A stretch of DNA of 64,000 nt from Nocardia otitidiscaviarum NBRC 14405 (GCF_000308635.1 NZ_BAGD01000074.1:62001-126000); one strand, 5' to 3'. Positions 41,786 through 51,550 are shown, numbered from the stretch's first letter. Program-made: numbers and translations. The notes: a model not told the origin generated them from the letters alone.

Positions 41786-42972
41786 CGCGGCACCGCCGCG
41801 GCGGCGATGGGCAGCAGCGCGGAAACCGTCCAGCCGGCACCGTCCGGACCGGCGGACAGCGTGCCGCCGGTGAGGGCCACCCGCTCCCGCATGCCGACAA
41901 TGCCCTGACCGTCGCCGGAATCGCCGGTCGCGGCGCCTGTTCCCGCACTCCGTACGGTGACCGCCACCGCATCGCCGGAGCGCAGCACCGAGACCGACAC
42001 CGGGGACGCGGCCGGGGCGTGCTTCATGACATTGGTCAGCGATTCCTGCACCAGTCGCAGCAGGGTCAGGCGGCCGATGGCGTCCAGGCCGGGCGGCACC
42101 GCGATCTCGGCGGTCACCGTGAAACCGGCCGCCCGCACCCGCTCCACCGCGGCGTCGAGTTCCGCGGCCACGGCCTCCGGCTCCACCAGCGCCACCTGCC
42201 CGAGCGCCGGATCGCGCAGAGCGACCAGCAGCCGCCGACTGTCGGCCAGTGCCGCCGCGGCCGTGTCGTGCACGTCGTCGAGCACCGCGCCGAGCCGGTC
42301 GTCGGCGCGCACCACATGCCGCGCCACTCCGATGCGCAGCACGATCGACGCCATGTGGTGAGCGATCACATCGTGCAGTTCCCGCGCCATGGCGCTGCGT
42401 TCGGCGGTGCGCGCGTGGTGTTCGGCCGCGGCGCGCCGAGTCTCCGCCTCGGCCGCCCGGGCCCGCAGCGATGCGGCGAGTTGACGCTGCCCGCGCAGAT
42501 ACAGACCCGACAGCAGCGGCAGGCCGATGTACGCCCCGGCGGCCACCGCGCTGGCCATGCGCCAGAACGGGGCGTGGTCGACCGCCAGCCCGACGATCAC
42601 GGCCACCGACCAGCCGCCGACCGCGACGGCCGTCTCCAGCGCCCGGTCGGTGCGCCGCACCACATCGACCACGGCCAGCGCACCCAGGTAGGGCACCCAG
42701 CTGGACAGACCCCACGCGGTGCTGACGAACAGGGGAATCGCCAAGGCGGACAGGACGATCGAGGCCGTCAACGGCCATCGCTCACCCGCCGCGAACACCG
42801 CCGCCGCGGTCATGGCCAGCAGCCAGTAGTGCGGCGGCACCCGGAATTCGCCGGGGAAGGTGCTCGCCAGCAACAGCAGCGGCACCACCGCAAGCGGCAG
42901 CAGTCGCACGGCCGCGGACAGCCCCGGCCACTCGCGCACATCGATCACCCGTTCACGGTAGGCCAGACGCAT
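41782..42972 (-). CDS. NarL-type sensor histidine kinase
   Basis: 396 aa. Six hydrophobic segments in the first about 165 residues (RLLPLAVVPLLLLAST, YWLLAMTAAAVFAAG, ALAIPLFVSTAWGLSSWVPY, WSVAVIVGLAV and others). HisKA_3 H-box RELHDVIAHHM with H200, and a compact HATPase_c with VQESLTNVMKHAP and DSGDGQGIVGMRERVALTGG. ATG at 42970-42972 with GGAGG upstream; the longer frame is not supported. Signal sensed is unknown. Confidence 0.9.
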   Translation of the reverse strand: MRLAYRERVIDVREWPGLSAAVRLLPLAVVPLLLLASTFPGEFRVPPHYWLLAMTAAAVFAAGERWPLTASIVLSALAIPLFVSTAWGLSSWVPYLGALAVVDVVRRTDRALETAVAVGGWSVAVIVGLAVDHAPFWRMASAVAAGAYIGLPLLSGLYLRGQRQLAASLRARAAEAETRRAAAEHHARTAERSAMARELHDVIAHHMASIVLRIGVARHVVRADDRLGAVLDDVHDTAAAALADSRRLLVALRDPALGQVALVEPEAVAAELDAAVERVRAAGFTVTAEIAVPPGLDAIGRLTLLRLVQESLTNVMKHAPAASPVSVSVLRSGDAVAVTVRSAGTGAATGDSGDGQGIVGMRERVALTGGTLSAGPDGAGWTVSALLPIAAAAVPR

Positions 42973-43098
42973 GCGGCCTCCGCAACCGGTCAGCACCGCT
43001 GATAGCAGAGAAGCAATTTCGGCACAAGGCCCAGTCGGAGGAACTTCGCGACCATTTCCCGGACCGGACGGCGGATTCACGCGAACTCTCGGCAATCG

Positions 43099-44598
43099 AT
43101 GCTGGGACGGTCGAAAGGGATTGCATTGCTCACCAGACGAGGATTCCTCGCCGGACTGGCCGCGACACCGTGGGTACTGAGCGCCTGCGGTGGCTCCGGG
43201 CCGTCACGGTCGAGCCGGGCCCTGCCCGTACCACCGCTGGCCGTCGCCGAAACCGTGGACGGCGTGCGCCGGTTCCGATTGGAAGCGCAGGCGGGCCGGT
43301 CCGAGATTCTGTCCGGGACATTCACGCCCACCTGGGGGTTCAACGGTCCGGTCCTGGGGCCGACCATTCGGGTGCGGCGCGGCGAGACCGTGGCGTTCAC
43401 CGTACGCAACGGGCTGCCCGAGCCGACCACCGTGCACTGGCACGGCGCGCACGTGCCCGCCCGCTGCGATGGCGGGCCGCATCAGACGATCGCGCCCGGC
43501 GACACCTGGGAACCGTCGTGGACCGTCGACCAGCCCGCCGCCACGCTCTGGTACCACCCGCATCCGCACGGCGTCACCGAGAAGCACGTGCACCGCGGAC
43601 TCGCGGGCATGTTCCTGGTGGACGACGACACCCCGGCGGCGCGCGCCCTGCCGCACGACTACGGCGTGGACGACATCCCGCTCATCATCCAAGACCGCAG
43701 ATTCGCCGCCGACGGGACGTTCGACGAGCGCGACACCGGTGATGTCGGGCTGCTCGGCGACACCATCGTCACCAATGGCATCGTCGACGCGGAATTCACG
43801 GTGCGCACCCGGCGGGTGCGGCTGCGGGTGCTCAACGGCTCCTCGGGCCGGATCTACCATCTGGCCTTCGCCGACGATCGCGAATTCCACCTGGTCGGCA
43901 CCGACGGCGGGCTGCTGCCCGCACCGGTGGCGCTGCGCCGCCTGCACCTGAGCCCGGGGGAGCGCGCCGAGATCGTGGTCGATTTCGCCGACGGCCGCGC
44001 CGCGCTGCTGCGGTCGGTACCGGTGACCGAGCGCGGCGACCTCACCGACGTGGCGCGCTTCGGATTCGAGGACTCCTTCGACATCCTGTGGCTGCGGCCC
44101 GTCGCCCGCCTGCTGCCCACGCCGCCGCTGCCCGCCGCACTGGTCCCCATGACCGCGCTGGTGCCGCCCGGCACACCCGCGGACCGGCAGTTCGACCTGC
44201 AGTGGTTCATGATCAACCGACAACGCATGGACATGAACCGCATCGATCTGACCGTGCCGCTGGACAGCACACAGGTGTGGACGGTGCGCAATGTCGACGA
44301 CTGGCCGCACAACTTCCACATCCACGACACCCGATTCCAGGTGCTCGACATCGACGGCCGGACGCCGCCACCGGAACTGGCCGGCTGGAAGGACACCGTG
44401 TACACACGGCCCGGCTCGACCTACACCCTCGCCATGCGCTTCACCGACTACGCCGATCCGACGTATCCGTACATGTACCACTGCCACCTGCTCATGCACG
44501 AGGACCAGGGCATGATGGGCCAATTCCTGGTGCTGGCACCGGGACAGCGGCCCACACCGCCGCCCACCCCGGCGGGGTCCGGCGCGCACGGGCACTAG
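43099..44598 (+). CDS. Multicopper oxidase, Tat lipoprotein-type
   Basis: 499 aa. N-terminus LLTRRGFLAGLAATPWVLSA then CGG is a twin-arginine signal followed by a lipobox cysteine. Copper-binding stretches: HWHG at 113-116, WYHPHPHG, HNFHIHDTRF and the type 1 site HCHLLMHEDQGMM at the C-terminus. Four cupredoxin copper clusters are complete, so it is an active oxidase of copper, metals or phenols. The start may be the TTG at 43126, which has AAAGGGA before it and begins exactly at the Tat motif. Ends with a His-poor tail (GSGAHGH). Divergent from the two-component pair. Confidence 0.88.
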   Translation: MLGRSKGIALLTRRGFLAGLAATPWVLSACGGSGPSRSSRALPVPPLAVAETVDGVRRFRLEAQAGRSEILSGTFTPTWGFNGPVLGPTIRVRRGETVAFTVRNGLPEPTTVHWHGAHVPARCDGGPHQTIAPGDTWEPSWTVDQPAATLWYHPHPHGVTEKHVHRGLAGMFLVDDDTPAARALPHDYGVDDIPLIIQDRRFAADGTFDERDTGDVGLLGDTIVTNGIVDAEFTVRTRRVRLRVLNGSSGRIYHLAFADDREFHLVGTDGGLLPAPVALRRLHLSPGERAEIVVDFADGRAALLRSVPVTERGDLTDVARFGFEDSFDILWLRPVARLLPTPPLPAALVPMTALVPPGTPADRQFDLQWFMINRQRMDMNRIDLTVPLDSTQVWTVRNVDDWPHNFHIHDTRFQVLDIDGRTPPPELAGWKDTVYTRPGSTYTLAMRFTDYADPTYPYMYHCHLLMHEDQGMMGQFLVLAPGQRPTPPPTPAGSGAHGH

Positions 44599-44727
44599 AC
44601 GGGACGAAATGCCTTGCGGCGCAGTCATCGGCGCGGCCGTGTGCCGCGCGGCCCGCCCGCGTGCGTTTGACCCGCCGCCGACGAGGCATTACCTCACCAG
44701 AACAACCGGCTCGACGAGGAGGTTCTG

Positions 44728-45294
44728 GTGTCGGGTGAAGTCCTTACCGTGGTGATCGTGGCCGTCGTGCTCGTGGTCCTGGCGCTGGCGGTGCTGGCGC
44801 TGCGGCCGATGTGGCGCAGACGGCGGCTACGCGGCAAATTCGGTCCGGAGTACGACCGGACGGTTCAGGAGGCCGAGGACCGCAAGGCCGCCGAACGTGA
44901 ACTGGCGCAGCGAGAACAACGGCACGCCGAATTGGAATTGCGGGACCTGAGCGATCAGGAGCAGCGCCGCTACGAGTTGGAATGGGCGCGCGTGCAGGAG
45001 CGGTTCATCGACGATCCACCGCAGGCGCTGGGCGCGGCCGACCGGCTCGTCGTCGCGCTCATGGCCGATCGCGGCTATCCGACCGAGGACTACCGGCAGC
45101 GGGTCGCCGACCTGTCGGTGGAACACGCACGGCCCCTGGACAACTACCGCACGGCACACGACATCGCCGACCGCGCCGCCGACGGACGCGCGTCCACCGA
45201 GGATATGCGCACCGCCATCGTGCACTACCGCGAACTGTTCCAGGACCTGCTCGTCGGGGCCGGGCACGGCACCGACACCGCGCACAACCAGTGA
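44728..45294 (+). CDS. Hypothetical membrane-anchored protein
   Basis: 188 aa, function unknown. Residues 5-25 (LTVVIVAVVLVVLALAVLAL) are one transmembrane helix, then a basic stretch RPMWRRRRLRGKF and a long charged coiled-coil-like region. The C-terminal part (YELEWARVQERFIDDPPQAL ... TAIVHYRELFQDLLVG) is shared with the gene 8 bp downstream, and the two look like a duplicated pair. GTG start with GAGGAGG 7 bp upstream. Confidence 0.75.
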   Translation: MSGEVLTVVIVAVVLVVLALAVLALRPMWRRRRLRGKFGPEYDRTVQEAEDRKAAERELAQREQRHAELELRDLSDQEQRRYELEWARVQERFIDDPPQALGAADRLVVALMADRGYPTEDYRQRVADLSVEHARPLDNYRTAHDIADRAADGRASTEDMRTAIVHYRELFQDLLVGAGHGTDTAHNQ

Positions 45295-45301
45295 GGCAGC
45301 C

Positions 45302-45904
45302 ATGAGAATCGGATCCGATCGCAACAAGAAGAATGAAGCGACCGCGCAGGAAACGCCCCCCGACGACGAGCGGCTCGTCGCGCACACCGGCACCGCCGAA
45401 CCCGCCCCCGACCGGCAGCCCGTGGGCCACGCCGGGATGCCGGTGGACGATCGCGCCGCCTACGCCGCGGGGGAGGACCAGCGTGACACGGCGGGCGAAC
45501 CCCGCGAACCACAGCACGCCGCCGACTCCGGCGCGCGGGTGGAAACCCAGGCCCCCGGGGACGATTCGAACTCCCGGGCCTCCGTGGACGATTCGGCGCA
45601 GCGCGCCCCGCTCCGGACCGAGAGCGCCGGGGAACCGTTGATCGCCGACGGTGAACTGGAGCGGCTACGCATCCGCTGGCGTGAGGTGCAGGGCATGTTC
45701 GTCGACGATCCGCGTGATGCGGTGCACCAGGCCGACGAATTGGTGGGCGGCACCATCCAGCGCCTGGCCGACGCCTACGCCGACCGCCGCAAGAACCTCG
45801 AAACCCGCTGGTCCCGAAACGATTCCGGGGATACCGAGGAGCTGCGTCAGGCGCTGCGCGGGTACCGCTCCTTCTTCGACCAGCTGCTCTCCAGCGGGCG
45901 CTAG
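45302..45904 (+). CDS. Hypothetical protein, paralogue of the preceding gene
   Basis: 200 aa. The first about 110 residues are Glu/Asp/Pro-rich and probably disordered. The C-terminal 85 residues (RLRIRWREVQGMFVDDPRDA, VHQADELVGGTIQRLADAYA ... YRSFFDQLLSS) match the C-terminal domain of the upstream protein, with the common pattern W-x-VQ-x-F-x-DDP-x-x-A and a final YR-x-x-FxxLL. No transmembrane helix. Overlaps the next gene's stop across the strand (CTAG). Possible soluble partner of the membrane protein. Confidence 0.7.
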   Translation: MRIGSDRNKKNEATAQETPPDDERLVAHTGTAEPAPDRQPVGHAGMPVDDRAAYAAGEDQRDTAGEPREPQHAADSGARVETQAPGDDSNSRASVDDSAQRAPLRTESAGEPLIADGELERLRIRWREVQGMFVDDPRDAVHQADELVGGTIQRLADAYADRRKNLETRWSRNDSGDTEELRQALRGYRSFFDQLLSSGR

Positions 45905-46344
45905 GCGGGCGCGGCCACGAACATGTAGCCCTTCTCCTCGACGCGCCGCTGAATCCGCCAGCGGCCGTCGACCCGGACGAAGGTATCCAGATACCACAGT
46001 CCGCACAGCATCAACTGCTCGCGACCGTCCGCACCGGCCACCGTCATCGGGTTGTGGCACATGGTGCGGGCCGTCGCCACATCGCCGTCCACGATGATGG
46101 ACGAATTGCTGATGAGATGCTGGAAGGCGAGAAAGTTCGGCATCACGTCGGCGAGGAACTTCTTCGTCGCCGCCAGATCACCGGCTGGCCCGCCCATGGC
46201 CGTGTAGTCGATGAAGGCGTCGGCGGTGAAGATCTCGTCGAGCCGATCCCAGTCCCGGGTGTCCACGGCGTGCGAGTAGTGGACCATGAGGTCCTGGATT
46301 TCCAGTCGGTCCGAAATCTCCTGAATGGACAGCATGGCGGCCAT
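45901..46344 (-). CDS. Nuclear transport factor 2 family protein (SnoaL_4-like)
   Basis: 147 aa. Starts LSIQEISDRLEIQDLMVHYS, the common beginning of this family, then DTRDWDRLDEIFTADAFIDY, LISNSSIIVDGDVATARTMC and GLWYLDTFVRVDGRWRIQRR, the strands of an NTF2 fold. The family includes ring-hydroxylating dioxygenase beta subunits and dehydratases; no partner is nearby. An internal ATG at codon 4 could be the true start. Confidence 0.82.
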   Translation of the reverse strand: MAAMLSIQEISDRLEIQDLMVHYSHAVDTRDWDRLDEIFTADAFIDYTAMGGPAGDLAATKKFLADVMPNFLAFQHLISNSSIIVDGDVATARTMCHNPMTVAGADGREQLMLCGLWYLDTFVRVDGRWRIQRRVEEKGYMFVAAPA

Positions 46345-46394
46345 GCTGCCACCACCCGCGCGGGGGAGTAGCGCGATTCGGAAGGAGGATTTGC

Positions 46395-47258
46395 ATGACT
46401 GCCGTCCGGCATCGCCGCGTGAGCGTGGACGGGATCGACACCTTCTACCGTGAGGCCGGGCCCGAGGACGGTCCGGTGCTCCTGCTGCCGCACGGATACC
46501 CCGCGTCGTCGTTCGCGTTCCGTGCTCTCATGCCTGCACTGGACGACCGATGGCGGACCGTCGCGCCGGACTTCCCCGGTTTCGGCTACAGCGAGGCCCC
46601 GGCGGAATTCTCCTACACCTTCGACGGGTACAGCGCGTTCCTGCACCACTTCATCGACACACTGGAGCTGGCGGAGTACGCGATCTACCTGCACGACTAC
46701 GGCTCGCAGTTCGGATTGCGGCTGGCCATGGCCGCACCGGAACGCGTGCGCGGCCTCATCATTCAGAACGGCGATATCTACGAAGACCAGCACGGCCCGA
46801 AATACGCACCGCTGAAGCGGTTCTGGAACAACCCGTCCGAGGCGGGCATCGACGCGCTGGCCGCGGCCGTCAGCGAGGAAGGTTTCCGCGACGAGTTCCG
46901 CGGCGAACTTCCCGACCCTCTCGCCGACCGCGTGAGCCCCGATCTGTGGAAGCTGGCGTGGGCGGTGACGAACACGCCGCAGCGGCGGGCGCACCTGGTA
47001 CACCTCCTCGCCGAACAGCGTCACACCGTCCCGTGGTTCCCACGCCAACAGACCTACCTGCGCGAGCACCGACCGCCGACCCTCATCGCGTGGGGACGCC
47101 ACGACGGCTATATGCCTGAAGGGGCGGCCCACGCGTACCACCGCGACCATCCTGATGCCGAACTGCATATTCTCGACGGCGGCCACTGGCTGCTGGAAAC
47201 CCATCTGGTCGAGGTGGTTGCGCTGGTGCGGGAGTTTCTGGCCCGGATCATGCCCTGA
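46395..47258 (+). CDS. Alpha/beta hydrolase (epoxide hydrolase/dehalogenase-like)
   Basis: 287 aa. Oxyanion loop LLPHGYPASSFAFRALM, nucleophile elbow IYLHDYGSQFGLRLAMA with aspartate as nucleophile (HDYGSQ), acid IAWGRHDGYMPEGAA and catalytic histidine LDGGHWLLETH. An aspartate nucleophile is the pattern of epoxide hydrolases and haloalkane dehalogenases, not of esterases. Substrate unknown. AAGGAGG 9 bp before the ATG. Last intact gene before the transposon insertion, 85 bp downstream. Confidence 0.87.
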   Translation: MTAVRHRRVSVDGIDTFYREAGPEDGPVLLLPHGYPASSFAFRALMPALDDRWRTVAPDFPGFGYSEAPAEFSYTFDGYSAFLHHFIDTLELAEYAIYLHDYGSQFGLRLAMAAPERVRGLIIQNGDIYEDQHGPKYAPLKRFWNNPSEAGIDALAAAVSEEGFRDEFRGELPDPLADRVSPDLWKLAWAVTNTPQRRAHLVHLLAEQRHTVPWFPRQQTYLREHRPPTLIAWGRHDGYMPEGAAHAYHRDHPDAELHILDGGHWLLETHLVEVVALVREFLARIMP

Positions 47259-47342
47259 CGCCTGAGGTCAGGCACTCACCTGCACTTGTACGTGCCGTGG
47301 TCGGCGTCCTGCCTGCCCCACGTGACGCGGTCGCGGCCACAG

Positions 47343-47363
47343 GGGGTTCCGGTAGTAACCGCC
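47343..47363 (+). repeat. Left terminal inverted repeat
   Basis: Begins GGGGTTCCGGTAGTAACC and is the exact reverse complement of the right end at 51635-51655. 5-bp duplication CACAG lies immediately outside. Confidence 0.95.
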
Positions 47364-47393
47364 AAAAATCTACGGATATGGCGTAGCTGCTGG

Positions 47394-48325
47394 TCAGCGG
47401 CGGCGTTCGGCTCCCGGGCCCAGGATCGAGGTCAGCTCGCGCATCGCCTGTGGGGACGGTTTGAAGTAGCGGCGCAGGTTCTCGGCCTTGCGGTGGCGGG
47501 ACTTGGCCATCAGTTCGAGCAGGCTGGCCCCGGATTCTCCGAGGTGGGTCAGGCCGGAGTGGCGCAGTTCGTGCAGGTCCCAGCCGGTCCCGGGGCCGTC
47601 GACGGCGGTGGCGGCGTCGAGGAGGTCGCGGGCCTGGTCGTAGGAGAGCCGGGCAAGGCCGGTGGGGCAGACGTCGCGGTCGGCGAGGTACTTGCCGGGC
47701 CCCGGTCGGCGGTGGGTCACGAACACCGGCCCGCGGGTGCGGTCGCGGATGAGCCGCGGTAGCAGGCGGGCGGTGCCCGCGTCCCAGTACACATTTCGAG
47801 GACGTGTTCGTAGTGGGCGGCGCCGCGCCGGCGGGTGCGGGGTTTGGCGCCCTTGGACTTCACCGCCGCGATGCGGCCCGCGAGGTCGAGGTCTTCGATG
47901 TTGAGCCCGAGCAGCTCCTCGGTGCGGGCGCAGGTCTCGTACAGCATCCGCCACAGCGTCTTCTCCCGCAGGTGGACATCGCGGCGGCCGATGAGCCGGT
48001 CGATCGCGGTGCGGGAACGGACCGGGGTGTCGGAGTCCGGCGGCGTCGAACGCGCGGCCGAGGTCGGCACTCGCGGTGCGGCCCAGCCCTGCTCGGCACA
48101 ACAGCTCAGCCATTTGCCGACTGCGGCGCGGCGCGCGTTCCAGGTGTTCACCGCGGCGTCGCCCCAGAGGGTTTCCAGCGCGGCGCCGACTTCGGTGTCG
48201 GTGACCGAGTCCAAGGCGCGGCCGTGCCCGATGAGTCCGTCGGGTCCGCGGCCGTCGAGCTGGTCGACGGTCTTGACGATGGCGATGCCGTAGGCGCGGC
48301 GGGTGTCTCTCGGGGCCCGCGCCAT
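47394..48325 (-). pseudogene. Frameshifted tyrosine recombinase of the transposon
   Basis: Read in two frames it is a tyrosine recombinase of about 310 aa. The front (MARAPRDTRRAYGIAIVKTV ... RMLYETCARTEELLGLNIED, first catalytic arginine in CARTEELL) is in one frame to about base 47797; after GTGTACTGGGACGCG the rest is in the next (TRGPVFVTHRRPGP, WDLHELRHSGLTHLGESG, KSRHRKAENLRRYFKPSP with the catalytic H, R and Y). A net 1-bp deletion or 2-bp insertion near 47797 separates them. Tn3 elements of the TnpI type use such an enzyme to resolve cointegrates; the neighbouring palindrome suits this role. Confidence 0.8.
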
Positions 48326-48347
48326 GAGCAATGCCGTCCTGCCTACC

Positions 48348-48377
48348 GGTGCCTCCACCCGGCCGGGTGGAGGCACC
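48348..48377. repeat. 30-bp perfect palindrome, candidate resolution site
   Basis: Perfect inverted repeat with no loop; half-arm is GGTGCCTCCACCCGG, ending at 48362, and its complement follows. It lies 23 bp upstream of the recombinase start inside the transposon. Tyrosine recombinase core sites are paired inverted arms with a 6-8 bp centre; here 11-bp arms GGTGCCTCCAC/GTGGAGGCACC around CCGGCCGG fit. A terminator or attenuator is the alternative. Confidence 0.6.
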
Positions 48378-48433
48378 TTCGTCGTTCCCGGGTAGCGCAG
48401 AGTCCGCCGCGATCATGGAATATCGTGCCGGTC

Positions 48434-49078
48434 ATGACCACGGATGACTGGTTGGCCGACACCCGAACCTCTTATGACACGGTCGCGGTCAGCTATGCCG
48501 ACCAAGTGCGCGGCGCCCTCGCCGGACACCAGTACCTCCGCGCGGCTCTGGCGTTGTTCGCCGACAGCGTGCGGACCGCTGGCGGCGGACCGGTCGCGGA
48601 CGTCGGCTGCGGCCCCGGTGAAGTCACCGCCCACCTGCATGAGCTCGGTGTCGACGCCTTCGGTATCGACCTCTCCCCGGCGATGATCGACGTGGCCCGG
48701 CGCGACCACCCCGGCCTGCGGTTCGAGGTGGGCTCGATGACGGAACTGGACCTGCCCGTCGCTTCGGTGGCCGGCCTGCTCGCCTGGCAGTCGTTGATCC
48801 ACATCCCCGACGACGAGGTGCCGACTGTATTCGGGCGCTTCCACCGCGCGTTGCGTCCCGGCGGACCGTTGCAACTCCTGTTTCACGTCGGCGACGAGTC
48901 GCTGTTGAAGACGGAGGGCTACGGCGGTCACCCGATGAAGGTCCATGTCCACCGCCGTCAGCCGGACCAGGTGGCATCCTGGCTGCACGATGCCGGATTC
49001 GTGGTCGAGGCCCAGATGCTGCTCGACCCGGATGCGAAAGCTCAGCAAGCGATTCTTTTCGCACGCAGTAAGTCCTAA
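48434..49078 (+). CDS. Class I SAM-dependent methyltransferase, transposon passenger
   Basis: 214 aa, intact. Motif I VADVGCGPGEVTAHLHELG (residues about 55-73), then DAFGIDLSPAMIDVARRDHP, and LLAWQSLIHIPDDEVPTVFG, ALRPGGPLQLLFHVGDES. The early region LADTRTSYDTVAVSYADQV resembles small-molecule methyltransferases. It is the only intact gene inside the Tn3 element and runs opposite to the recombinase and tnpA, so it is a cargo gene. Substrate unknown; it is not an rRNA methyltransferase by its motifs. Confidence 0.88.
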   Translation: MTTDDWLADTRTSYDTVAVSYADQVRGALAGHQYLRAALALFADSVRTAGGGPVADVGCGPGEVTAHLHELGVDAFGIDLSPAMIDVARRDHPGLRFEVGSMTELDLPVASVAGLLAWQSLIHIPDDEVPTVFGRFHRALRPGGPLQLLFHVGDESLLKTEGYGGHPMKVHVHRRQPDQVASWLHDAGFVVEAQMLLDPDAKAQQAILFARSKS

Positions 49079-49165
49079 CTTCTGCGTATATCGGGCTCGC
49101 CACTGGCCGGGTGTGGCGGGTGATCAGCTGGCACTCCGGACGCCAGTGGGCGGGCAGCACCCGCC

Positions 49166-49348
49166 GACAAGCTGCGGATCGGCGTCGAGGGCGCTCCCAA
49201 CGCCCTCGGCTACTTCGCCAGACCGCACTACCCGCGAGCCTGGGACCACGACTGGACCCAGGACGGACGATCCTGCGCGGACCTGATCCCGGACATGACG
49301 GCCACCGAATGGCTCGACAGCGAGCACACGAACCGGGCCCTGGTGTAA
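49166..49348 (+). pseudogene. 3' fragment of an unknown gene inside the transposon
   Basis: 61 codons without a start, ending in TAA, with normal codon bias: DKLRIGVEGAPNALGYFARP, HYPRAWDHDWTQDGRSCADL, then PDMTATEWLDSEHTNRALV. Frame upstream is closed within 10 codons. I do not recognise the family. It looks like the tail of a cargo gene truncated by deletion. Confidence 0.5.
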
Positions 49349-49360
49349 CGCCGGGACCGG

Positions 49361-51550
49361 TCAGAGCAGGGTATCGCGCACCCGCAGCGGCCGGTAGCCC
49401 GTCGGGCCGAGCGCGGCGAGTTCGGCGTCGATGTCGACTTCGATCGCGCCGAAGAAGTTGATGTTGGCGCTGTGCGCGGGGGAGATGTGGGCCAGGACCT
49501 CGTCGTCGATGCGGTGGCCGGCCCGGCGCATCTGGGCGACCGCGAGGCAGTAGTACTCGGTGGTCCAGGCGATCACGGCGTTGGTGGCCAAGGTCAGACA
49601 CCACGCCTGCTCGGTCTGGTCGGCGAGCTGGCGGGCCCGGATCGTGCCTTCGTGGGCGTAGAGCAGATCGCGGCGCAGCGCGTGCAGGGATTCGCCCTTG
49701 TTGAGCTGGCGGGTGACCTTGCGCCGGTAGCCCGAATCGGCCAGGTACTTCGCGGCGTAGATCGTGCGCCGCAGCGCCCCGTACTCCTTCAAGGCAGCGG
49801 CCAGCGTGTTCTGGCGCCCCGACGCCGAGAGCTTGCCGACCAGCGGGAGGCGGTGGCGTGCCCGAACTTCAACGACCCGGCCAGCCGGAGCAGGTCGTCC
49901 CAGTGCCCGGCGATCAGATCGAGGTTAGCCTTGCGGGTCAGCAGCGGGCCCGCGTGCGGGAACCGGGCCTCGGCGGCGCCGCGCGGGCCCGGCCGATAGA
50001 GGGTGATCCGGCCCAGGTCCCGGATCCGCGGGGACATCTGCATGCCGAGCAGGTCGAACAGGCCGAAGTTGACCAGGGTGACTCCGTGGGTGTCGGTGGC
50101 GTTCGGTGATCGGCAGATCGGTGGCGTTGCCGAGGATCTCGTCGAGCACGTAGTGAGCTTCGCGGCGCGTGGCGACGATGATCTTGGTGCCGTACGTGGC
50201 GTGGGTGTCGGTGACATGGGTATAGGTCGACAGGCCCTCGTTCGCGAAGTAGCGGCTCATCGGCCGCGCGGTCGTGGACTTCCCGCGTGTCGGGAAGCGC
50301 TGCCCATCGCTCGGCCGGAACATCCTCGGCGGTCAACGGCGAGATGACCAGCTCCCCGGACTCACCGTCCAGCCGCGCCGGGCCCTCGCCCTCGACGAGC
50401 ACCGCCTCCAGCTCACCCACCGCGGTATGCAGCTCCTCGACCACGGCGGCCAGGGCGATGCCTGGATCGGCCGAGCGCCCGACCAGGCGGCAGAACTCGC
50501 CCCGATGCGGTTCCCACTGCTCGCCGGTGAGCAGGTAGGCGGCCGGGTCGGCGTAGCGGCGCGAGCCCGGCACGTACACGTCCCCGCTGCGCAGCCCATC
50601 GCGCAACCCGAGCAGCACGCACAGCTCTCAGTAGTGCCGATACGCCGTCGCGCTGCCGGACTTTGCGCGCCGCATCGAGGTAGCCACGCCACTTCGCGGG
50701 CACGAACCCGGTCGGGGCCTCCTCGAAGACCTTCCGGCGCCCGGTCGCGTTGAGCTCGCGCAGCATCGCCACCGCGATCCGCAACTCGGACGCGGCGGTC
50801 CCGCCGGCGAACCCGACCGTCGACAGCACCGCGGGGGTGAACTGGCGCAGGTAGTTGTAGGAGGAGTCCAGCGCGGCCAGATGCCCGTGATCACGCGGCA
50901 ACCGGGGTTTGGCCTGCGCGATCGCCGCCCGCAGGCGCTCCCACCCGATCGCATCGCCGCGGATCAGCGCGCCGATCTCCTCATCGGCCACCGCCGGGTC
51001 GGTGACGATCGCCAGCAGGTCGTCGAGCAGCGCTTGGCGGTCCTCCCCCGTCTTGCCGCGCTCGGCCAACTCCTGCTGCATCCGGCGCTCCGCGGCACCG
51101 AACTTCGCCGAGATCGCCTGATCGAACAACGCCACGACCTCGTCGAGCACGTCGGTACCGGACTGGGCCAGCACGGTCAGCAGGATCGAGCGCACCGGCC
51201 GCCCGCCAGCCCAGATACTGCGCGACCAGGCGCAGATGATCGGTGCGGGTCTGAGCTCGGCGGCCGTAGGAACGGATCTCGCTACCGTCGAGGCGCAGCT
51301 GCTCGGCCAACCTGGCCACCGCGACCGGCGGGGCGCTCACCACGCGATCGGGCACGAACCCCAGCCACGGCAACGTGCACAACGCGATCGCGATACCGAG
51401 CCGATCAGCCGGACCACGCCCGCGCCCCGGATCGACGAACGCCAGATCCGCCGGCGAAAGCGTGAAGAACCGGAACAGCTCCTCACGGCCGATCTCCGGG
51501 AACTCCCGCAGACGCGCCAACTCCTCATCCGCGAACACCCGCGTCGCCAC
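49361..51550 (-). pseudogene. tnpA: Tn3-family transposase TnpA, multiple frameshifts, a nonsense codon and internal deletion
   Basis: Pieces in order: RVFADEELARLREFPEIGRE, LGIAIALCTLPWLGFVPDR (N-terminal); KPRLPRDHGHLAALDSSYNY; LLTGEQWEPHRGEFCRLV; SDGQRFPTRGKSTTARPMSR; RYFANEGLSTYTHVTDTHAT with GTKIIVATRREAHYVLDEIL; ATDTHGVTLVNFGLFDLLGM with SPRIRDLGRITLY; and LNKGESLHALRRDLLYAHEG. The catalytic D and D (TDTHA, ATDTHG) and E (NKGES) are still readable. Frame changes occur near 51215, 50640, 50315, 50108 and 49850; TGA replaces a tryptophan codon near 50628. The intact family is about 990 aa, so about 130 residues are missing before SDGQRFP. Cannot move itself. Confidence 0.9.
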
